In this document: one piece after another, positions 44,943 to 55,096 of the stretch
Position numbering within the stretch: the first letter of the stretch is position 1
Layout of the letters: each line of letters opens with the position of its first letter
Assembly: GCA_023150275.1 (NCBI GenBank)
Contig: JAKLLG010000006.1
Span: 1-64,000, forward strand
Direction: 5' to 3'
Length of the DNA: 64,000 bases
Origin: Rhodocyclaceae bacterium
GTDB lineage: Bacteria > Pseudomonadota > Gammaproteobacteria > Burkholderiales > Rhodocyclaceae
The notes under the pieces: generated by a model
The model's input: the letters and a program-made list of their open reading frames with translations, nothing else
Told to the model about the DNA's origin: nothing
The model's database searches: none
Program-made: the position numbers and the translations under genes

Positions 44943-47564
44943 GTGCTTGAAGCCTATCGCGCCCACGTCGCTGAACGTGCTGCCCTCGGTATCCCCCCGC
45001 TGCCGCTGTCGAAGCAACAGACCACCGAACTGGTGGCGCTGCTGAAGAACCCGCCGAAGGGCGAGGAGGCCGCACTGGTCGAGCTGATCACCTACCGCGT
45101 GCCGGCCGGTGTCGATGACGCCGCCAAGGTCAAGGCCGAGTTCCTGGCCAAGGTCGCCAAGGGCGAGGAAAGCTGCGCGCTGATCTCCAAGGAAAAGGCC
45201 ACCGAGCTGCTGGGCACGATGCTCGGCGGTTTCAACGTCAAGCCGCTGATCGACCTGCTGGCCGATGGCGCCGTCGGCGCCGTCGCCGCCGAAGGCCTGA
45301 AGAAGACGCTGCTGGTGTTCGACTACTTCCACGACGTCGCCGAACTGGCCAAGAAGGGAAATGAAGTAGCTGCGGCCAACGCCAAGGCCGTGATGCAGAG
45401 CTGGGCCGACGCCGAGTGGTTCACCTCGCGTCCGGAAGTCCCGGCCTCGCAGAAGCTGACCGTGTTCAAGGTCACCGGCGAAACCAACACCGACGACCTG
45501 TCGCCGGCCCCGGATGCCTGGTCGCGTCCGGACATCCCGCTGCACGCGCTGGCCATGCTTAAGAACCCGCGTCCGGGCATCGAAGCCGACGAGCCGGGCA
45601 GCCGCGGCCCGATCAAGCAGCTCGAGAAGCTGGCTGCCAAGGGCAACCTGATCGCCTACGTCGGTGACGTGGTCGGTACCGGCTCCTCGCGCAAGTCCGC
45701 CACCAACTCGGTGCTGTGGTTCACCGGCGAAGACATCCCGTTCGTCCCGAACAAGCGCTTCGGCGGCGTCTGCCTTGGTTCGAAAATCGCCCCGATCTTC
45801 TTCAACACGATGGAAGATGCCGGCGCACTGCCGATCGAAATCGACGCCGGCCAGATGGACATGGGCGACGAGATCGAACTGAAGATCGACGCTGCTTCGG
45901 GCAAGGTCACCGCCACCAAGAACGGCGCCACGATCGCCGAATCGCAGCTGAAGACCCTCGTCATCCTCGACGAAGTCCGTGCCGGCGGCCGCATCCCGCT
46001 GATCATCGGCCGTGGCCTCACCACCAAGGCGCGCGAATTCCTCGGCCTGCCGGTGTCGACGCTGTTCCGCCTGCCGCAGCAGCCGAACGATCCGGGCAAG
46101 GGTTACTCGCTGGCGCAGAAGATGGTCGGCCGCGCCTGCGGCCTGCCGGAAGGCAAGGGCATCCTGCCGGGCACCTACTGCGAGCCGAAGATGACCACCG
46201 TCGGTTCCCAGGACACCACCGGCCCGATGACCCGCGACGAACTGAAGGATCTGGCCTGCCTCGGCTTCTCGGCCGATCTGGTGATGCAGTCCTTCTGCCA
46301 CACCGCCGCCTATCCGAAGCTGGTCGACGTCAAGATGCACCGCGAACTGCCGTCCTTCATCTCGACCCGTGGCGGCGTTGCGCTGCGTCCGGGCGACGGC
46401 GTCATCCACTCGTGGCTGAACCGCCTGCTGCTGCCGGATACCGTCGGCACCGGCGGCGACTCGCACACCCGCTTCCCGATCGGCATCTCGTTCCCGGCCG
46501 GCTCCGGCCTGGTCGCCTTTGCCGCCGCCACCGGCGTCATGCCGCTGGACATGCCGGAATCGGTGCTGGTCCGCTTCAAGGGCTCGATGGCAGATGCCAC
46601 CAAGCGCGGCATCACGCTGCGTGACCTGGTCAATGCCATCCCGCTGTACGCGATCAAGCAGGGCCTGCTGACGGTCGAGAAGAAGGGCAAGAAGAACGTC
46701 TTCTCGGGCCGCATCCTCGAAATCGAAGGTCTGCCGGATCTGAAGGTCGAACAGGCCTTCGAACTCTCCGACGCCGCTGCCGAGCGTTCGGCCGCTGCCT
46801 GCTCGGTCGCGCTGAACAAGGAGCCGATCGTCGAGTACATGCGCTCGAACATCACGCTGATGAAGTGGATGATCGCCGAGGGCTACCAGGACGCCCGCAC
46901 GCTGCGTCGCCGCATCAAGTCGATGGAAGACTGGATCGCCAACGGCACGCTGCTGAAGGCCGACGCCGACGCGCAGTACGCCGCCGTGATCGAGATCGAC
47001 CTGGCCGAAGTGACCGAGCCGATCTGCGCCTGCCCGAACGACCCGGATGACGTGAAGGTTCTGTCGGAGGTCGCCGGCACCAAGATCGATGAAGTCTTCG
47101 TCGGTTCGTGCATGACCAACATCGGCCACTTCCGCGCTGCCGGCAAGGTCCTCGAAGGCAAGTCGGACATCCCGACCCGCCTGTGGATCGCGCCGCCGAC
47201 CAAGATGGACGCGCTGATCCTGACCGAAGAAGGCTACTACTCGGTGCTCGGCAAGGCCGGCGCCCGCATGGAAATGCCGGGCTGCTCGCTGTGCATGGGC
47301 AACCAGGCGCAGATCCGCAAGGGCTCGACCGCCATGTCGACCTCGACGCGCAACTTCCCGAACCGCCTCGGCATCGACACCCAGGTCTACCTGGGCTCCG
47401 CCGAGCTGGCCGCGATGTGCGCGCTGATGGGCAAGATCCCGACCAAGGCCGAGTACATGGAGCTGATCCAGGTGGTGAACGCCAAGGCGGCGGACATCTA
47501 CCGCTATATGAACTTCGACCAGATTCCGGAGTTCGTGGAAGTCGCGGCAACGGTCGACGCCTGA
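44943..47564 (+). CDS. acnB: Aconitate hydratase B
   Basis: An 873-residue AcnB-type aconitase of the TCA cycle that isomerises citrate and isocitrate, also acting on 2-methylcitrate products in some bacteria. The [4Fe-4S] ligands are C723, C781 and C784, with spacing like E. coli AcnB. The N-terminal HEAT-like and swivel domains ([17 protein letters not shown]) are present in AcnB order. Translation starts at GTG 44943, with AAGGAAG at 44931-44937 in the right place. It is monocistronic: a strong terminator follows. Confidence 0.97.
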   Translation: MLEAYRAHVAERAALGIPPLPLSKQQTTELVALLKNPPKGEEAALVELITYRVPAGVDDAAKVKAEFLAKVAKGEESCALISKEKATELLGTMLGGFNVKPLIDLLADGAVGAVAAEGLKKTLLVFDYFHDVAELAKKGNEVAAANAKAVMQSWADAEWFTSRPEVPASQKLTVFKVTGETNTDDLSPAPDAWSRPDIPLHALAMLKNPRPGIEADEPGSRGPIKQLEKLAAKGNLIAYVGDVVGTGSSRKSATNSVLWFTGEDIPFVPNKRFGGVCLGSKIAPIFFNTMEDAGALPIEIDAGQMDMGDEIELKIDAASGKVTATKNGATIAESQLKTLVILDEVRAGGRIPLIIGRGLTTKAREFLGLPVSTLFRLPQQPNDPGKGYSLAQKMVGRACGLPEGKGILPGTYCEPKMTTVGSQDTTGPMTRDELKDLACLGFSADLVMQSFCHTAAYPKLVDVKMHRELPSFISTRGGVALRPGDGVIHSWLNRLLLPDTVGTGGDSHTRFPIGISFPAGSGLVAFAAATGVMPLDMPESVLVRFKGSMADATKRGITLRDLVNAIPLYAIKQGLLTVEKKGKKNVFSGRILEIEGLPDLKVEQAFELSDAAAERSAAACSVALNKEPIVEYMRSNITLMKWMIAEGYQDARTLRRRIKSMEDWIANGTLLKADADAQYAAVIEIDLAEVTEPICACPNDPDDVKVLSEVAGTKIDEVFVGSCMTNIGHFRAAGKVLEGKSDIPTRLWIAPPTKMDALILTEEGYYSVLGKAGARMEMPGCSLCMGNQAQIRKGSTAMSTSTRNFPNRLGIDTQVYLGSAELAAMCALMGKIPTKAEYMELIQVVNAKAADIYRYMNFDQIPEFVEVAATVDA

Positions 47565-47585
47565 TTCGCGCTGCCGAAAATGAAG

Positions 47586-47616
47586 CGCCCCGGCCGGCAA
47601 CGGTCGGGGCGTTTTT
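47586..47616 (+). terminator. Intrinsic terminator of acnB
   Basis: An 11-bp GC-rich stem (47586-47596 with 47601-47611, one G-T pair) with GCAA loop, followed by TTTTT. Confidence 0.92.
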
Positions 47617-47631
47617 CATGGATCGTGCCGC

Positions 47632-47895
47632 TCAGTGCAGCAGTAGCTGAAAGCACGCCGGTGGGGAAATTGTCTCGCCGGTTTCGACAACGAAGATTCC
47701 CCGCATCAGGCTTTCCAGTTTCAGGCGCATCGGCAGCGAGAGCAGCTCGCTGGCCAGCAGTTCGAGTTCCTCGCCGCGTTTCATTGCGAGGCTGAGCGGG
47801 CCGGCATGGTAACCATCGGCTTCGTCGTGGCCGATGAGTTCGTCGAGGTCGGTATGTTGCGTGCAGAGGTGTTTCATGGCGCGCTCCAGTGCCAT
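47632..47895 (-). CDS. Small hypothetical protein
   Basis: An 87-residue soluble protein of unknown family, with the amphipathic helix GEELELLASELLSLPMRLKLESLM and a hydrophobic strand GIFVVETGE. AAGGAG at 47905-47910 is 9 nt before ATG 47895 but only 3 nt before ATG 47901, so 47895 is preferred. It is convergent with acnB. Confidence 0.65.
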   Translation of the reverse strand: MALERAMKHLCTQHTDLDELIGHDEADGYHAGPLSLAMKRGEELELLASELLSLPMRLKLESLMRGIFVVETGETISPPACFQLLLH

Positions 47896-48034
47896 TGCCA
47901 TGAACTCCTTAACGGCAGCCTCGCGCCGGGGCTATAGTGAATTTCCGCCGCTTGCAGCGAGTCTTGCTGTCTGCTCGTGGGGAAATGCACTTCCGATGCG
48001 AACGTGGCGTGTACGTCCTCTTCAGGAGATTCTT

Positions 48035-48619
48035 ATGCCGATGCTGATTCCGACGATGGTTCGTTTGCCAGCGACACAAGGGCACCTGTTGCCACATTTG
48101 CCGGGCTGGCTTGCGGCGCTGCTTTCCGTGCTGCTTTCCGCGTGTGCCGGCTACTCAGGAAGCGGGCTCGTGCCGGGTGAGGCGCGCTTGCCGGATGTCG
48201 TCGCCAGCATGGGGGAGCCGGCGCTGCGCTGGCAGGGGGCTGACGGCACGATCCAGCTTGCCTATCCGCGCGGCCCCGAGGCCCCGCACACCTTCATGGC
48301 TTGCATCGGCAGTGACGGTCGGCTGCTGCACATCGAGAACGTGCTGGTTGAGCGTACTTTCGCGCGGATTGTGGCCGATGCGACAGCGGAGGAAGTCCTG
48401 CGCTTGATCGGCCCGCCGCAGCCGCATTGGGTAGCGGATTTTCCCGCGCGTGCCGAGCGGGTCTGGGAGTGGCGCTACTGCGATGGCGGTAACCAGATGG
48501 CGCTGTTCAACGTGATTTTTGACAGCGCGACGATGCGTGTGCGCGGCACGAGTTCCCGTCCCGACTACCGCGGCCCTGACGGGAGTGTGCCGCCCTGCGC
48601 TCAGGTCTTCGGACGCTGA
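48035..48619 (+). CDS. Lipoprotein, BamE/SmpA-like
   Basis: A 194-residue protein with a long signal region and a lipobox LLSAC (Cys about 34). The mature part has two similar segments (PDVVASMGEPALRWQGADGT and AEEVLRLIGPPQPHWVADFP) in which helix-Gly-x-Pro patterns recall the BamE/SmpA fold seen in envelope lipoproteins. Function unknown. AGGAG at 48024-48028 supports ATG 48035; the frame is open upstream but lacks such a site. Confidence 0.72.
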   Translation: MPMLIPTMVRLPATQGHLLPHLPGWLAALLSVLLSACAGYSGSGLVPGEARLPDVVASMGEPALRWQGADGTIQLAYPRGPEAPHTFMACIGSDGRLLHIENVLVERTFARIVADATAEEVLRLIGPPQPHWVADFPARAERVWEWRYCDGGNQMALFNVIFDSATMRVRGTSSRPDYRGPDGSVPPCAQVFGR

Positions 48620-48647
48620 TCCGGCGCTGCCGACCCTTCGCTCGAGA

Positions 48648-49289
48648 TCAGCGCCACAGGCTCAGGGGCGGATCCCTGACCACCGCACGCAGCACGTCGC
48701 CGCGCGAAACGAAGCCGGTCAGGCGCCCATGCTCATTCACGATGGGCACGCCATCGACGTCGCGTTCTACCATCACCTGCGCGATGCGGCGGATGTCGGT
48801 CAGCGGATCGGCAGCGACCACCGGCGAGCTCATGACGTCGGCGACCCGGCGTGCGAGCGCGTCGCGGACCTGGTCGTGATCGAGGTTGAGCGCCGTCAGC
48901 AGGTCGCGTTCGCCGACGATGCCGACCAGCGCGCCGGCTGCGTCGAGCACCGGCGCCTGATGAATGCGCTCGCGGGCAAGCAGTTGCCAGGCGCGCACCA
49001 CTTCGTCTTCGCTGCGCACCGTGATCACGGTGCGCGTCATCAGCTGCGCCGCATGCAGCAGTGGCCCACGTTCCTCGTCGATGTGCAGCATCTGCCGGTA
49101 GGCCTGCGTAGCGGAGGCGGCGGGGGAGGTGACGGGAGATGCGGCCGGGTTCGCTGCAATCTCGCCGAATTCATTGCCGGCAGTGCCGATCGCTTCCACC
49201 GGGCGTCGGCGCGTTACCGGCCGAATTGCGGGGAGCTCCTCGAGTCGTCCGCGAAAGACCGGGCCATTGACACCGAAGATTCCGAACAT
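48648..49289 (-). CDS. CBS-domain protein
   Basis: A 213-residue protein. The N-terminal ~70 residues are of unknown nature with an Ala/Pro/Ser-rich linker, followed by a CBS pair (about 80-210): QLMTRTVITVRSEDEVVRAWQLL, GIVGERDLLTAL, DVMSSPVVAADPLTDIRRIA, GVPIVNEHGRLTGFVSRGDVL. A nucleotide-sensing regulator is likely. GGAGG lies upstream of ATG 49289. No partner is evident; psd lies upstream on the same strand. Confidence 0.85.
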   Translation of the reverse strand: MFGIFGVNGPVFRGRLEELPAIRPVTRRRPVEAIGTAGNEFGEIAANPAASPVTSPAASATQAYRQMLHIDEERGPLLHAAQLMTRTVITVRSEDEVVRAWQLLARERIHQAPVLDAAGALVGIVGERDLLTALNLDHDQVRDALARRVADVMSSPVVAADPLTDIRRIAQVMVERDVDGVPIVNEHGRLTGFVSRGDVLRAVVRDPPLSLWR

Positions 49290-49340
49290 GCCTTGCCTCC
49301 GTGACCGTGCAACGTTCGCTGTGGATGGCTTGGGCGCCCG

Positions 49341-50201
49341 CTACCCGGGTGCCGAGCCCATCGCCTCGCCCATGCGGAGCGGGCGTTCCGGCGCCCACAC
49401 CGGATTGAATGAGAGTGTGTTCTGCGGAAAGAGCATGACGACGGTGGAGCCGAGCAGAAAACGGCCCATCTCCTGTCCGCGCGCAAGGGTGACGTCGTGG
49501 TCTTCATAACGCCATTCGCGCAGCACACCGGGCCGTGGCGGATTGACCACGCCATGCCAGGTGGTGGCCATGCTGCCGACGATGGTGGCGCCGACGAGCG
49601 TCAGCACGAAGGGGAATCGCTGACCATTCAGCGTCGCCTCGAACACGCAGACGACACGCTCGTTGCGCGCAAACAGCCCGGGTACGCCGCGCGCAGTGGT
49701 GGGGTTCACCGAGAAGAGGGCGCCGGGCACATGGATCATGCGCAGCAGGCGGCCATCGCAGGGCATGTGGATGCGATGGTAGTCGCGCGGGCTGAGGTAG
49801 AGCGTCGCGAAGCTGCCGTTCTCGAATTTTGCCGCCAGCTCGCGGTCGCCGCCGACCAAGGCACTGGTCGAGTAGCGGTGCCCCTTGGCCTGGAAGATCT
49901 GGTCGCGTTCGATCGTGCCGAACTGGCTGATCGCGCCGTCGACCGGACAGAGGAAGTCGGCATCGCCGAGCGGCCGGGCGCCTTCGCGCAGCGGACGGGT
50001 GAAGAATTCGTTGAAACTGCGGTAGGCGGCGATGTCGGGATTTGCCGCTTCGTTCATGTCCACGCCGTAGCGCCCGACGAACCAGCGGATGAAGCGCGTT
50101 GTCAGCGCGCCGGCCTCGGCGCCGGCGAACTTGCCGGCGAGGGCGGTGAGGGCTTGTTTCGGCAGCAGGTACTGGGGAAGAACGGCGAGGCGATCGGACA
50201 C
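49341..50201 (-). CDS. psd: Phosphatidylserine decarboxylase
   Basis: A 286-residue proenzyme that makes phosphatidylethanolamine in the inner membrane. The self-cleavage motif LGST, which yields the pyruvoyl cofactor, is near the C-terminus (GRFLLGSTVVMLFP), and the family motifs RSFNEFFTRPLREGARP, CPVDGAISQFG and YLSPRDYHRIHMP are present. The start is GTG 50201 (MSDRLAVLPQYLLPK), with TTG 50216 as an alternative; no strong ribosome binding site is visible. Confidence 0.94.
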   Translation of the reverse strand: MSDRLAVLPQYLLPKQALTALAGKFAGAEAGALTTRFIRWFVGRYGVDMNEAANPDIAAYRSFNEFFTRPLREGARPLGDADFLCPVDGAISQFGTIERDQIFQAKGHRYSTSALVGGDRELAAKFENGSFATLYLSPRDYHRIHMPCDGRLLRMIHVPGALFSVNPTTARGVPGLFARNERVVCVFEATLNGQRFPFVLTLVGATIVGSMATTWHGVVNPPRPGVLREWRYEDHDVTLARGQEMGRFLLGSTVVMLFPQNTLSFNPVWAPERPLRMGEAMGSAPG

Positions 50202-50273
50202 TTGAAGAGTCTGCAAGGTAGCGGAGCCACGATTATACTGGCTCGCCTTTAGCGATACTCGGAGATCATCGAT

Positions 50274-51707
50274 ATGCAGGAGCGAACATGTCACTATATC
50301 GGTGGGCAGTGGGTGCCGTCCGCCAGCGATGGGGGCATCGAAGTGTTTGCACCGCGCGATGGCAGCATCCTCGCAACGGTCCCCAACGGAGGTGTTGCCG
50401 ATGCCGACGCCGCCATTCTCGCGGCGCGTGGCGCCTTCGACAGGTGGGCCGCGACAAGCGTGGGCGAACGAATTGCGCTGCTGGGGAGAATTCAGAAAGG
50501 CATCAAGGCGCGCGGCGAAGAAATCGCGCGCTGCATCACGCTCGAAATGGGCGCGCCAATCACCTTCTCGCAGCGGGTCCAGGTGCCATCACCCGCCGCC
50601 ACCTTCGGCTTGTGCGCGAAGCTGCTGGCCGACCTGCCTTTCGAGGAACAGGTTGGTCACTCGAAGGTTGTCCGCGAACCGGTCGGCGTTGTTGTCGCCA
50701 TCACGCCGTGGAACTATCCGCTGCACCAGATCGCCGCCAAGGTTGCCGCCGCCCTCGCGGCAGGCTGCACGGTGGTACTGAAGCCATCTGAAGTGGCGCC
50801 GCTCAATGCCTTCATCCTTGCCGAAATCATGCACGAAGCGGGTGTGCCCGCCGGCGTATTCAATCTCGTCACCGGTTACGGCACGGTTGTCGGTGAAGCG
50901 CTGGCGACTCATCCGGAAGTCGACATGATCTCCTTCACCGGGTCGACGCGTGCCGGTGCGCGGGTTTCCGAACTCGCGTCGGCCTCCATCAAGCGAGTCG
51001 CACTCGAACTCGGCGGCAAGTCCGCCGGGATAGTGCTCGACGATGCAGATTTTTCCACCGCCGTCCCAGCCGTCGTCTCGAACTGCTATCAGAACGCCGG
51101 GCAGACCTGTACGGCCCAGACGCGGCTGCTGGTGCCCCGTGCGCGCTACGACGAGGCGGCTGCACTCGCTGTCAGCGCCGCTCGCGGCTTCCGGGTCGGC
51201 GATCCTCTGCTACCCGAGACGACACTCGGTCCGTTGGCTTCCGCAGCGCAGCTTCAGCGTGTTCGTGACTGCATCGTGCGCGGACTTGCCGACGGCGCTT
51301 CGCTCCTCATCGGTGGCACCGATTCGCCAGCCGGCAGCGTTCCCGGCGGCTACTATGTCGCGCCAACCGTCTTCGGCCGTGTTGCGCCGGAGTCGGCGAT
51401 CGCACAGGAAGAAATCTTCGGTCCGGTGCTCTCGATCATCACCTACGAGAATGAGGAGGACGCCATCCGCATCGCCAACGGCACGCAGTATGGCTTGTCC
51501 GGCGGCGTATGGTCGGCGAGCGACGAACGCGCCGAGCGGGTCGCTCGCCAGCTGCGTACCGGTCAGGTCGAGATCAACAGTGGCTACTTCAATATTGCCG
51601 CCCCGTTTGGTGGCTACAAGCATTCCGGGAATGGCCGCGAACTGGGGCGCTACGGAATCGAGGAATTTCTCGAATACAAGGCGATGCAGTTCCGGCCGGC
51701 GAAATAA
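50274..51707 (+). CDS. Aldehyde dehydrogenase family protein
   Basis: A 477-residue NAD(P)-dependent aldehyde dehydrogenase. ITPWNYPLHQIAAKVAAALAAG (about 142-163), SFTGSTRAG, general-base Glu in ALELGGKSAGIVLDDAD, and catalytic Cys in NAGQTCTAQTR are intact, as is EEIFGPVLSIITY. The closest pattern is that of general aldehyde/betaine-aldehyde type enzymes; the substrate cannot be stated. CGGAG lies before ATG 50274. It is divergent from psd and convergent with the aspartyl protease gene. Confidence 0.92.
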   Translation: MQERTCHYIGGQWVPSASDGGIEVFAPRDGSILATVPNGGVADADAAILAARGAFDRWAATSVGERIALLGRIQKGIKARGEEIARCITLEMGAPITFSQRVQVPSPAATFGLCAKLLADLPFEEQVGHSKVVREPVGVVVAITPWNYPLHQIAAKVAAALAAGCTVVLKPSEVAPLNAFILAEIMHEAGVPAGVFNLVTGYGTVVGEALATHPEVDMISFTGSTRAGARVSELASASIKRVALELGGKSAGIVLDDADFSTAVPAVVSNCYQNAGQTCTAQTRLLVPRARYDEAAALAVSAARGFRVGDPLLPETTLGPLASAAQLQRVRDCIVRGLADGASLLIGGTDSPAGSVPGGYYVAPTVFGRVAPESAIAQEEIFGPVLSIITYENEEDAIRIANGTQYGLSGGVWSASDERAERVARQLRTGQVEINSGYFNIAAPFGGYKHSGNGRELGRYGIEEFLEYKAMQFRPAK

Positions 51708-51721
51708 GGAAGGGGCGCGGA

Positions 51722-52348
51722 TCAGCGCAGTTGCATCAGCAACAGCTGGTTGCCCTGCTGCTTCATTTCGACGCGACCGAGAAAACTCATGCCCAGCAGC
51801 GTGATCGCCGGTGCATTGGCTTCGGACGATACGACTGCGTCAACGTTATCGAGTGTGATGCTTCCCACCTGCACGCTGGCCAGCGTGACCACATGGGCCG
51901 GGCGATTGCCCGCGGCTGTTTGCATCGTCACCGGGCGTCCCGCCTGCCAGGCAATGCCGAGGCGCTCGGCCTCGTTGCGGCTGAGCGAAACGCCGCTGGC
52001 GCCGGTGTCGACCACGGCACGCGTGCGCCGGCCGTTGATCGCGATCTCGCTCAGGTAATGGCCGCGCGCATCTGCCTGCAGTACGGCCATCGGCGCCATT
52101 TTCTGACCCAGCGACAGCTTCTGCGTGATTCCATTGGCGCGGACCTCCGCATGCGTTGGCGAAAGCGAAACAAGGCGCACGCCTTCCGGCGTGTCGTCGC
52201 CGGGGCGCAGCGTGTGCACCTTGCCCTGGTTGATTTCCAGCTGCGCGTAGTTCGGCCCGAGCGCGATCACGCGCACCCACACGGCGGACGCGGGCGCGCT
52301 GACGACGAGCGCCAGTGCTGCGAGGAACAGCGCCGGCGGGTATCGCAT
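51722..52348 (-). CDS. Exported retropepsin-like aspartyl protease (clan AA)
   Basis: A 208-residue protein with a signal peptide (about 1-23, SAPASA-V), a small N-terminal domain and a single-lobed aspartyl protease domain (about 90-205) with the active-site motif VVDTGASGVSLS and the second hydrophobic-Gly motif ITLLGMSFLG. Such proteins work as dimers in the periplasm. The start overlaps the nnrS stop by 1 nt (TGATG), so the two are coupled. Confidence 0.85.
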   Translation of the reverse strand: MRYPPALFLAALALVVSAPASAVWVRVIALGPNYAQLEINQGKVHTLRPGDDTPEGVRLVSLSPTHAEVRANGITQKLSLGQKMAPMAVLQADARGHYLSEIAINGRRTRAVVDTGASGVSLSRNEAERLGIAWQAGRPVTMQTAAGNRPAHVVTLASVQVGSITLDNVDAVVSSEANAPAITLLGMSFLGRVEMKQQGNQLLLMQLR

Positions 52349-53511
52349 CAATGCTCCTTGCCGTCGATGCGCGGCGCCCACAGCATCGGGATATAGCGCA
52401 CGCCGACTGTGGCGAAGGCCACGAACCAGCAGGTGGCGGCGGCATGAATCCATGCCGTGTATTGCTCGGGCAGCAGTTGCGGCAGGACAACGCGGATTGC
52501 GAAGGCAATGATCATCAGCCAGAGCACTGCGCGGTCGATGCCGTCGAAGACGACCTTGCGCCCGGTGTGTCCCTTCGAGATGCGCATGATCATCGCCGGG
52601 ATGATGGCGCCCATGACCCCGAAGGTGAACACGTGGATCGGCAGCGTGCCGATCCAGTGCAGGTTGGCGAAGCGGCCGAAACCATCGAGCAGCAGCTGGC
52701 CGGTGATGGCGAGGTAACCGAAGTACATGATGCCGATGTCGATGCGGCGCATCGCCAGTTGCGGCTTCCAGAACACGAAACGGCCGAGCAGCAGCGCCGC
52801 CAGTGTTAGTCCGGTGGCACCCGCCAGCATGGCCGGCAGCAGGCTTTCGAAAACGAGCAAAAGGGCGAGCAGCTTGATCGCGTTGTCGAGCGGCGGCGCA
52901 CGCAGGATCTCGGCCTGGAAGACGCCCTTCATGAACTGCGCCAGCGTGCGTTCGAGCATCACCAGGAAGGCGATGCGGAAGAGGCCGAGCGTCATGCTCC
53001 AGCCGTTCGCGAAGGTATCCGGCAGCAGCAGCAGATTCTTGGCGACGAGGAACAGCGGCAGCGCGATCAGGAAAAAGCGGTTGTCGACGCGGTAGGTATC
53101 CTTGTCGCGGTGGGCGAGCAGGGTGGCGAGCAGCATCGCGACGATCGTTGCCAGAAAGAGGTTGGCGCCAGCGAGAAAAACTCCATACGGCAATGCGCCG
53201 GCGAACCACAGCACCCCGCGCTCGATCAGCCAGGCGGCGGCCAGCAGCATCAGCGCCGGTCCGCGGTAGCCGCGGATATGCACCCAGTTTTTCGTCGAGG
53301 TGAGCAGAAAGCCGCCCAGTACCGCCCAGCCGAAACCGAAGAACATTTCGTGCGCGTGCCACTGTGAGGGGCTGAGCGCGCTGGCCGGGGTCGGCATGAC
53401 ACCGGTGAAGACCAAAGCCCACAGGATCGGTAATGCGGCGCCGGACAGGCAGGCGAGGGTGAAGAAGGGCCGGAAACCGACCAGCCAGAGCGGGTGATTC
53501 AGCGAAAACAT
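52348..53511 (-). CDS. nnrS: NnrS family membrane protein
   Basis: A 387-residue haem- and copper-containing NnrS-type protein with about twelve transmembrane helices, linked to relief of nitric-oxide stress in denitrifiers. LWLVGFRPFFTLACLSG at the start, WHAHEMFFGFGWAVLGGFLLTSTKNW, and HVFTFGVMGAIIPAMIMRISKGHTGR are family hallmarks with conserved His ligands. ATG 53511 (MFSLNHPLWLVGF) is preferred; a GTG at 53556 is an alternative. A nitronate monooxygenase-like gene is divergent from it. Confidence 0.92.
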   Translation of the reverse strand: MFSLNHPLWLVGFRPFFTLACLSGAALPILWALVFTGVMPTPASALSPSQWHAHEMFFGFGWAVLGGFLLTSTKNWVHIRGYRGPALMLLAAAWLIERGVLWFAGALPYGVFLAGANLFLATIVAMLLATLLAHRDKDTYRVDNRFFLIALPLFLVAKNLLLLPDTFANGWSMTLGLFRIAFLVMLERTLAQFMKGVFQAEILRAPPLDNAIKLLALLLVFESLLPAMLAGATGLTLAALLLGRFVFWKPQLAMRRIDIGIMYFGYLAITGQLLLDGFGRFANLHWIGTLPIHVFTFGVMGAIIPAMIMRISKGHTGRKVVFDGIDRAVLWLMIIAFAIRVVLPQLLPEQYTAWIHAAATCWFVAFATVGVRYIPMLWAPRIDGKEH

Positions 53512-53721
53512 GGACAGGGTCGTCAAAAAAGGGAGAGCAAGCGTGTTGGGGGGCACCTAAACGGGGTGCAGTATAGCGCGCCGGCGCGCCAGCCTTCCTT
53601 GATCGAAATCGCCGTCCGGGCAGCGCTGCAAACGGCCAAGCAGGCCGCCGCGCAATCGCGTAAAATCCGCGTTTCGTCGGCCGGCGTGGGCGTCCGAACG
53701 AAAATCTCCAGAAGGATGAAG

Positions 53722-54978
53722 ATGAAGCGCGTTGATGATTTCCGCTTGCGTTTCGGCAAGCGCGAGCTGGTGCCGATCATGATCGGCGGCATGGGGGTCG
53801 ATATCTCCACCACCGATCTGGCGCTCGAAGCTGCCCGCCTCGGGGGCATCGGCCACATCTCCGACGCGATGATCAACACCGTCGCCGACCGCCGCTACCA
53901 GACGAAGTTCGTCAAGGACAAGCTCAAGCAGTACAAGTTCAACGTCGAGAACGCCGACAAGGCGGTGGTCAAGTTCGACCTCGGCACCGTCGAGGAAGCG
54001 ACCCGCCTGCATGTGCGCAGCGCCATGGACCGCAAGCAGGGTGAAGGCATGATCTTCATCAACTGCATGGAAAAGCTGACCATGAACGCGCCGCGGGAAA
54101 CGCTCAAGGTGCGCCTCTCCGCCGCGCTCGATGCCGGCATCGACGGCATCACGCTCGCCGCTGGCCTGCATCTGGGTAGTCTGGCGCTGATCGAGGATCA
54201 CCCGCGCTTCCGCGATGCGAAGATCGGCATCATCGTTTCTTCCGTGCGTGCGCTGCAGCTGTTCCTGAAGAAAAACGCGAAACTCAACCGCCTGCCGGAC
54301 TACGTCGTCGTCGAAGGCCCGCTTGCCGGCGGTCACCTCGGGTTCGGCATGGACTGGGCCGCCTACGACCTCGCGACGATCAACGCCGAAGTCATCAACT
54401 ACCTGCGCGAGGAAAAACTCGACATTCCGGTGATTCCCGCGGGCGGCATCTTCACCGGCAGCGATGCCGCCGCTTTCCTGGAAACCGGCTCGGCCGCCGT
54501 GCAGGTGGCGACGCGCTTCACCGTGGCGAAGGAATGCGGCCTGCCGGAGAAGGTGCAGCAGGAGTACTTCAAGGCCAGCGAGGACGACATCGAGGTCAAC
54601 CAGATCTCGCCGACCGGCTACCCGATGCGCATGCTGAAGAGCAGCCCGGCGATCGGCAGCGGCATCCGCCCCAATTGCGAGGCCTACGGCTACTTGCTCG
54701 ACGCCAACGGCAAGTGCGCCTACGTCACCGCTTACAACCGCGAAGTCGAGCTGCACCCCGCTGCCCGCCGCGTGTCGGTGATGGACAAGACCTGCCTGTG
54801 CACCCACATGCGCAACTTCGATTGCTGGACCTGTGGCCACTACACCTATCGCCTCAAGGACACCACGCACAAGTACGCGGATGGCAGCTACCAGATCCTC
54901 AGCGCCGAACACATCTTCCGCGACTACCAGTTCAGCACCGACGGCAGGATCGCGCTGCCGGAGGCGGAAACGGCCTGA
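53722..54978 (+). CDS. Nitronate monooxygenase-like FMN enzyme
   Basis: A 418-residue protein of the 2-nitropropane dioxygenase/nitronate monooxygenase superfamily, with a TIM barrel binding FMN: PIMIGGMGVDIST, GPLAGGHLGFGMD, VIPAGGIFTGSDAAAFLETGSAAVQVATRF-type region (about 235-265). A C-terminal extension carries a Cys cluster (CLCTHMRNFDCWTCGHY) that is not part of the basic enzyme and may bind a metal or cluster. Oxidation of nitronates is therefore only a family assignment. ATG 53722 has AAGG 6 nt upstream; ATG 53716 is an alternative. Confidence 0.82.
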   Translation: MKRVDDFRLRFGKRELVPIMIGGMGVDISTTDLALEAARLGGIGHISDAMINTVADRRYQTKFVKDKLKQYKFNVENADKAVVKFDLGTVEEATRLHVRSAMDRKQGEGMIFINCMEKLTMNAPRETLKVRLSAALDAGIDGITLAAGLHLGSLALIEDHPRFRDAKIGIIVSSVRALQLFLKKNAKLNRLPDYVVVEGPLAGGHLGFGMDWAAYDLATINAEVINYLREEKLDIPVIPAGGIFTGSDAAAFLETGSAAVQVATRFTVAKECGLPEKVQQEYFKASEDDIEVNQISPTGYPMRMLKSSPAIGSGIRPNCEAYGYLLDANGKCAYVTAYNREVELHPAARRVSVMDKTCLCTHMRNFDCWTCGHYTYRLKDTTHKYADGSYQILSAEHIFRDYQFSTDGRIALPEAETA

Positions 54979-54998
54979 TCGCTGCCTTGTGGCAAGCA

Positions 54999-55032
54999 GC
55001 AAAATGCCCGTCAGCAATGACGGGCATTTTGC
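54999..55032. terminator. Bidirectional terminator after the nitronate monooxygenase-like gene
   Basis: A perfect 15-bp inverted repeat (54999-55013 with 55018-55032) with loop GCAA has A-rich and T-rich ends within the stem, so it can serve both convergent genes. Confidence 0.88.
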
Positions 55033-55096
55033 TTTCGTGTGCTGGAAAAGTCAGTTGGCGGAGTGTTCGTTCGTGGTACCTGAACCGGATTCCGCT

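Noticed and set aside
44715..47600. 961-codon open frame antisense to acnB
   Set aside because: AcnB is unmistakable on the plus strand; the antisense translation has no domain pattern.
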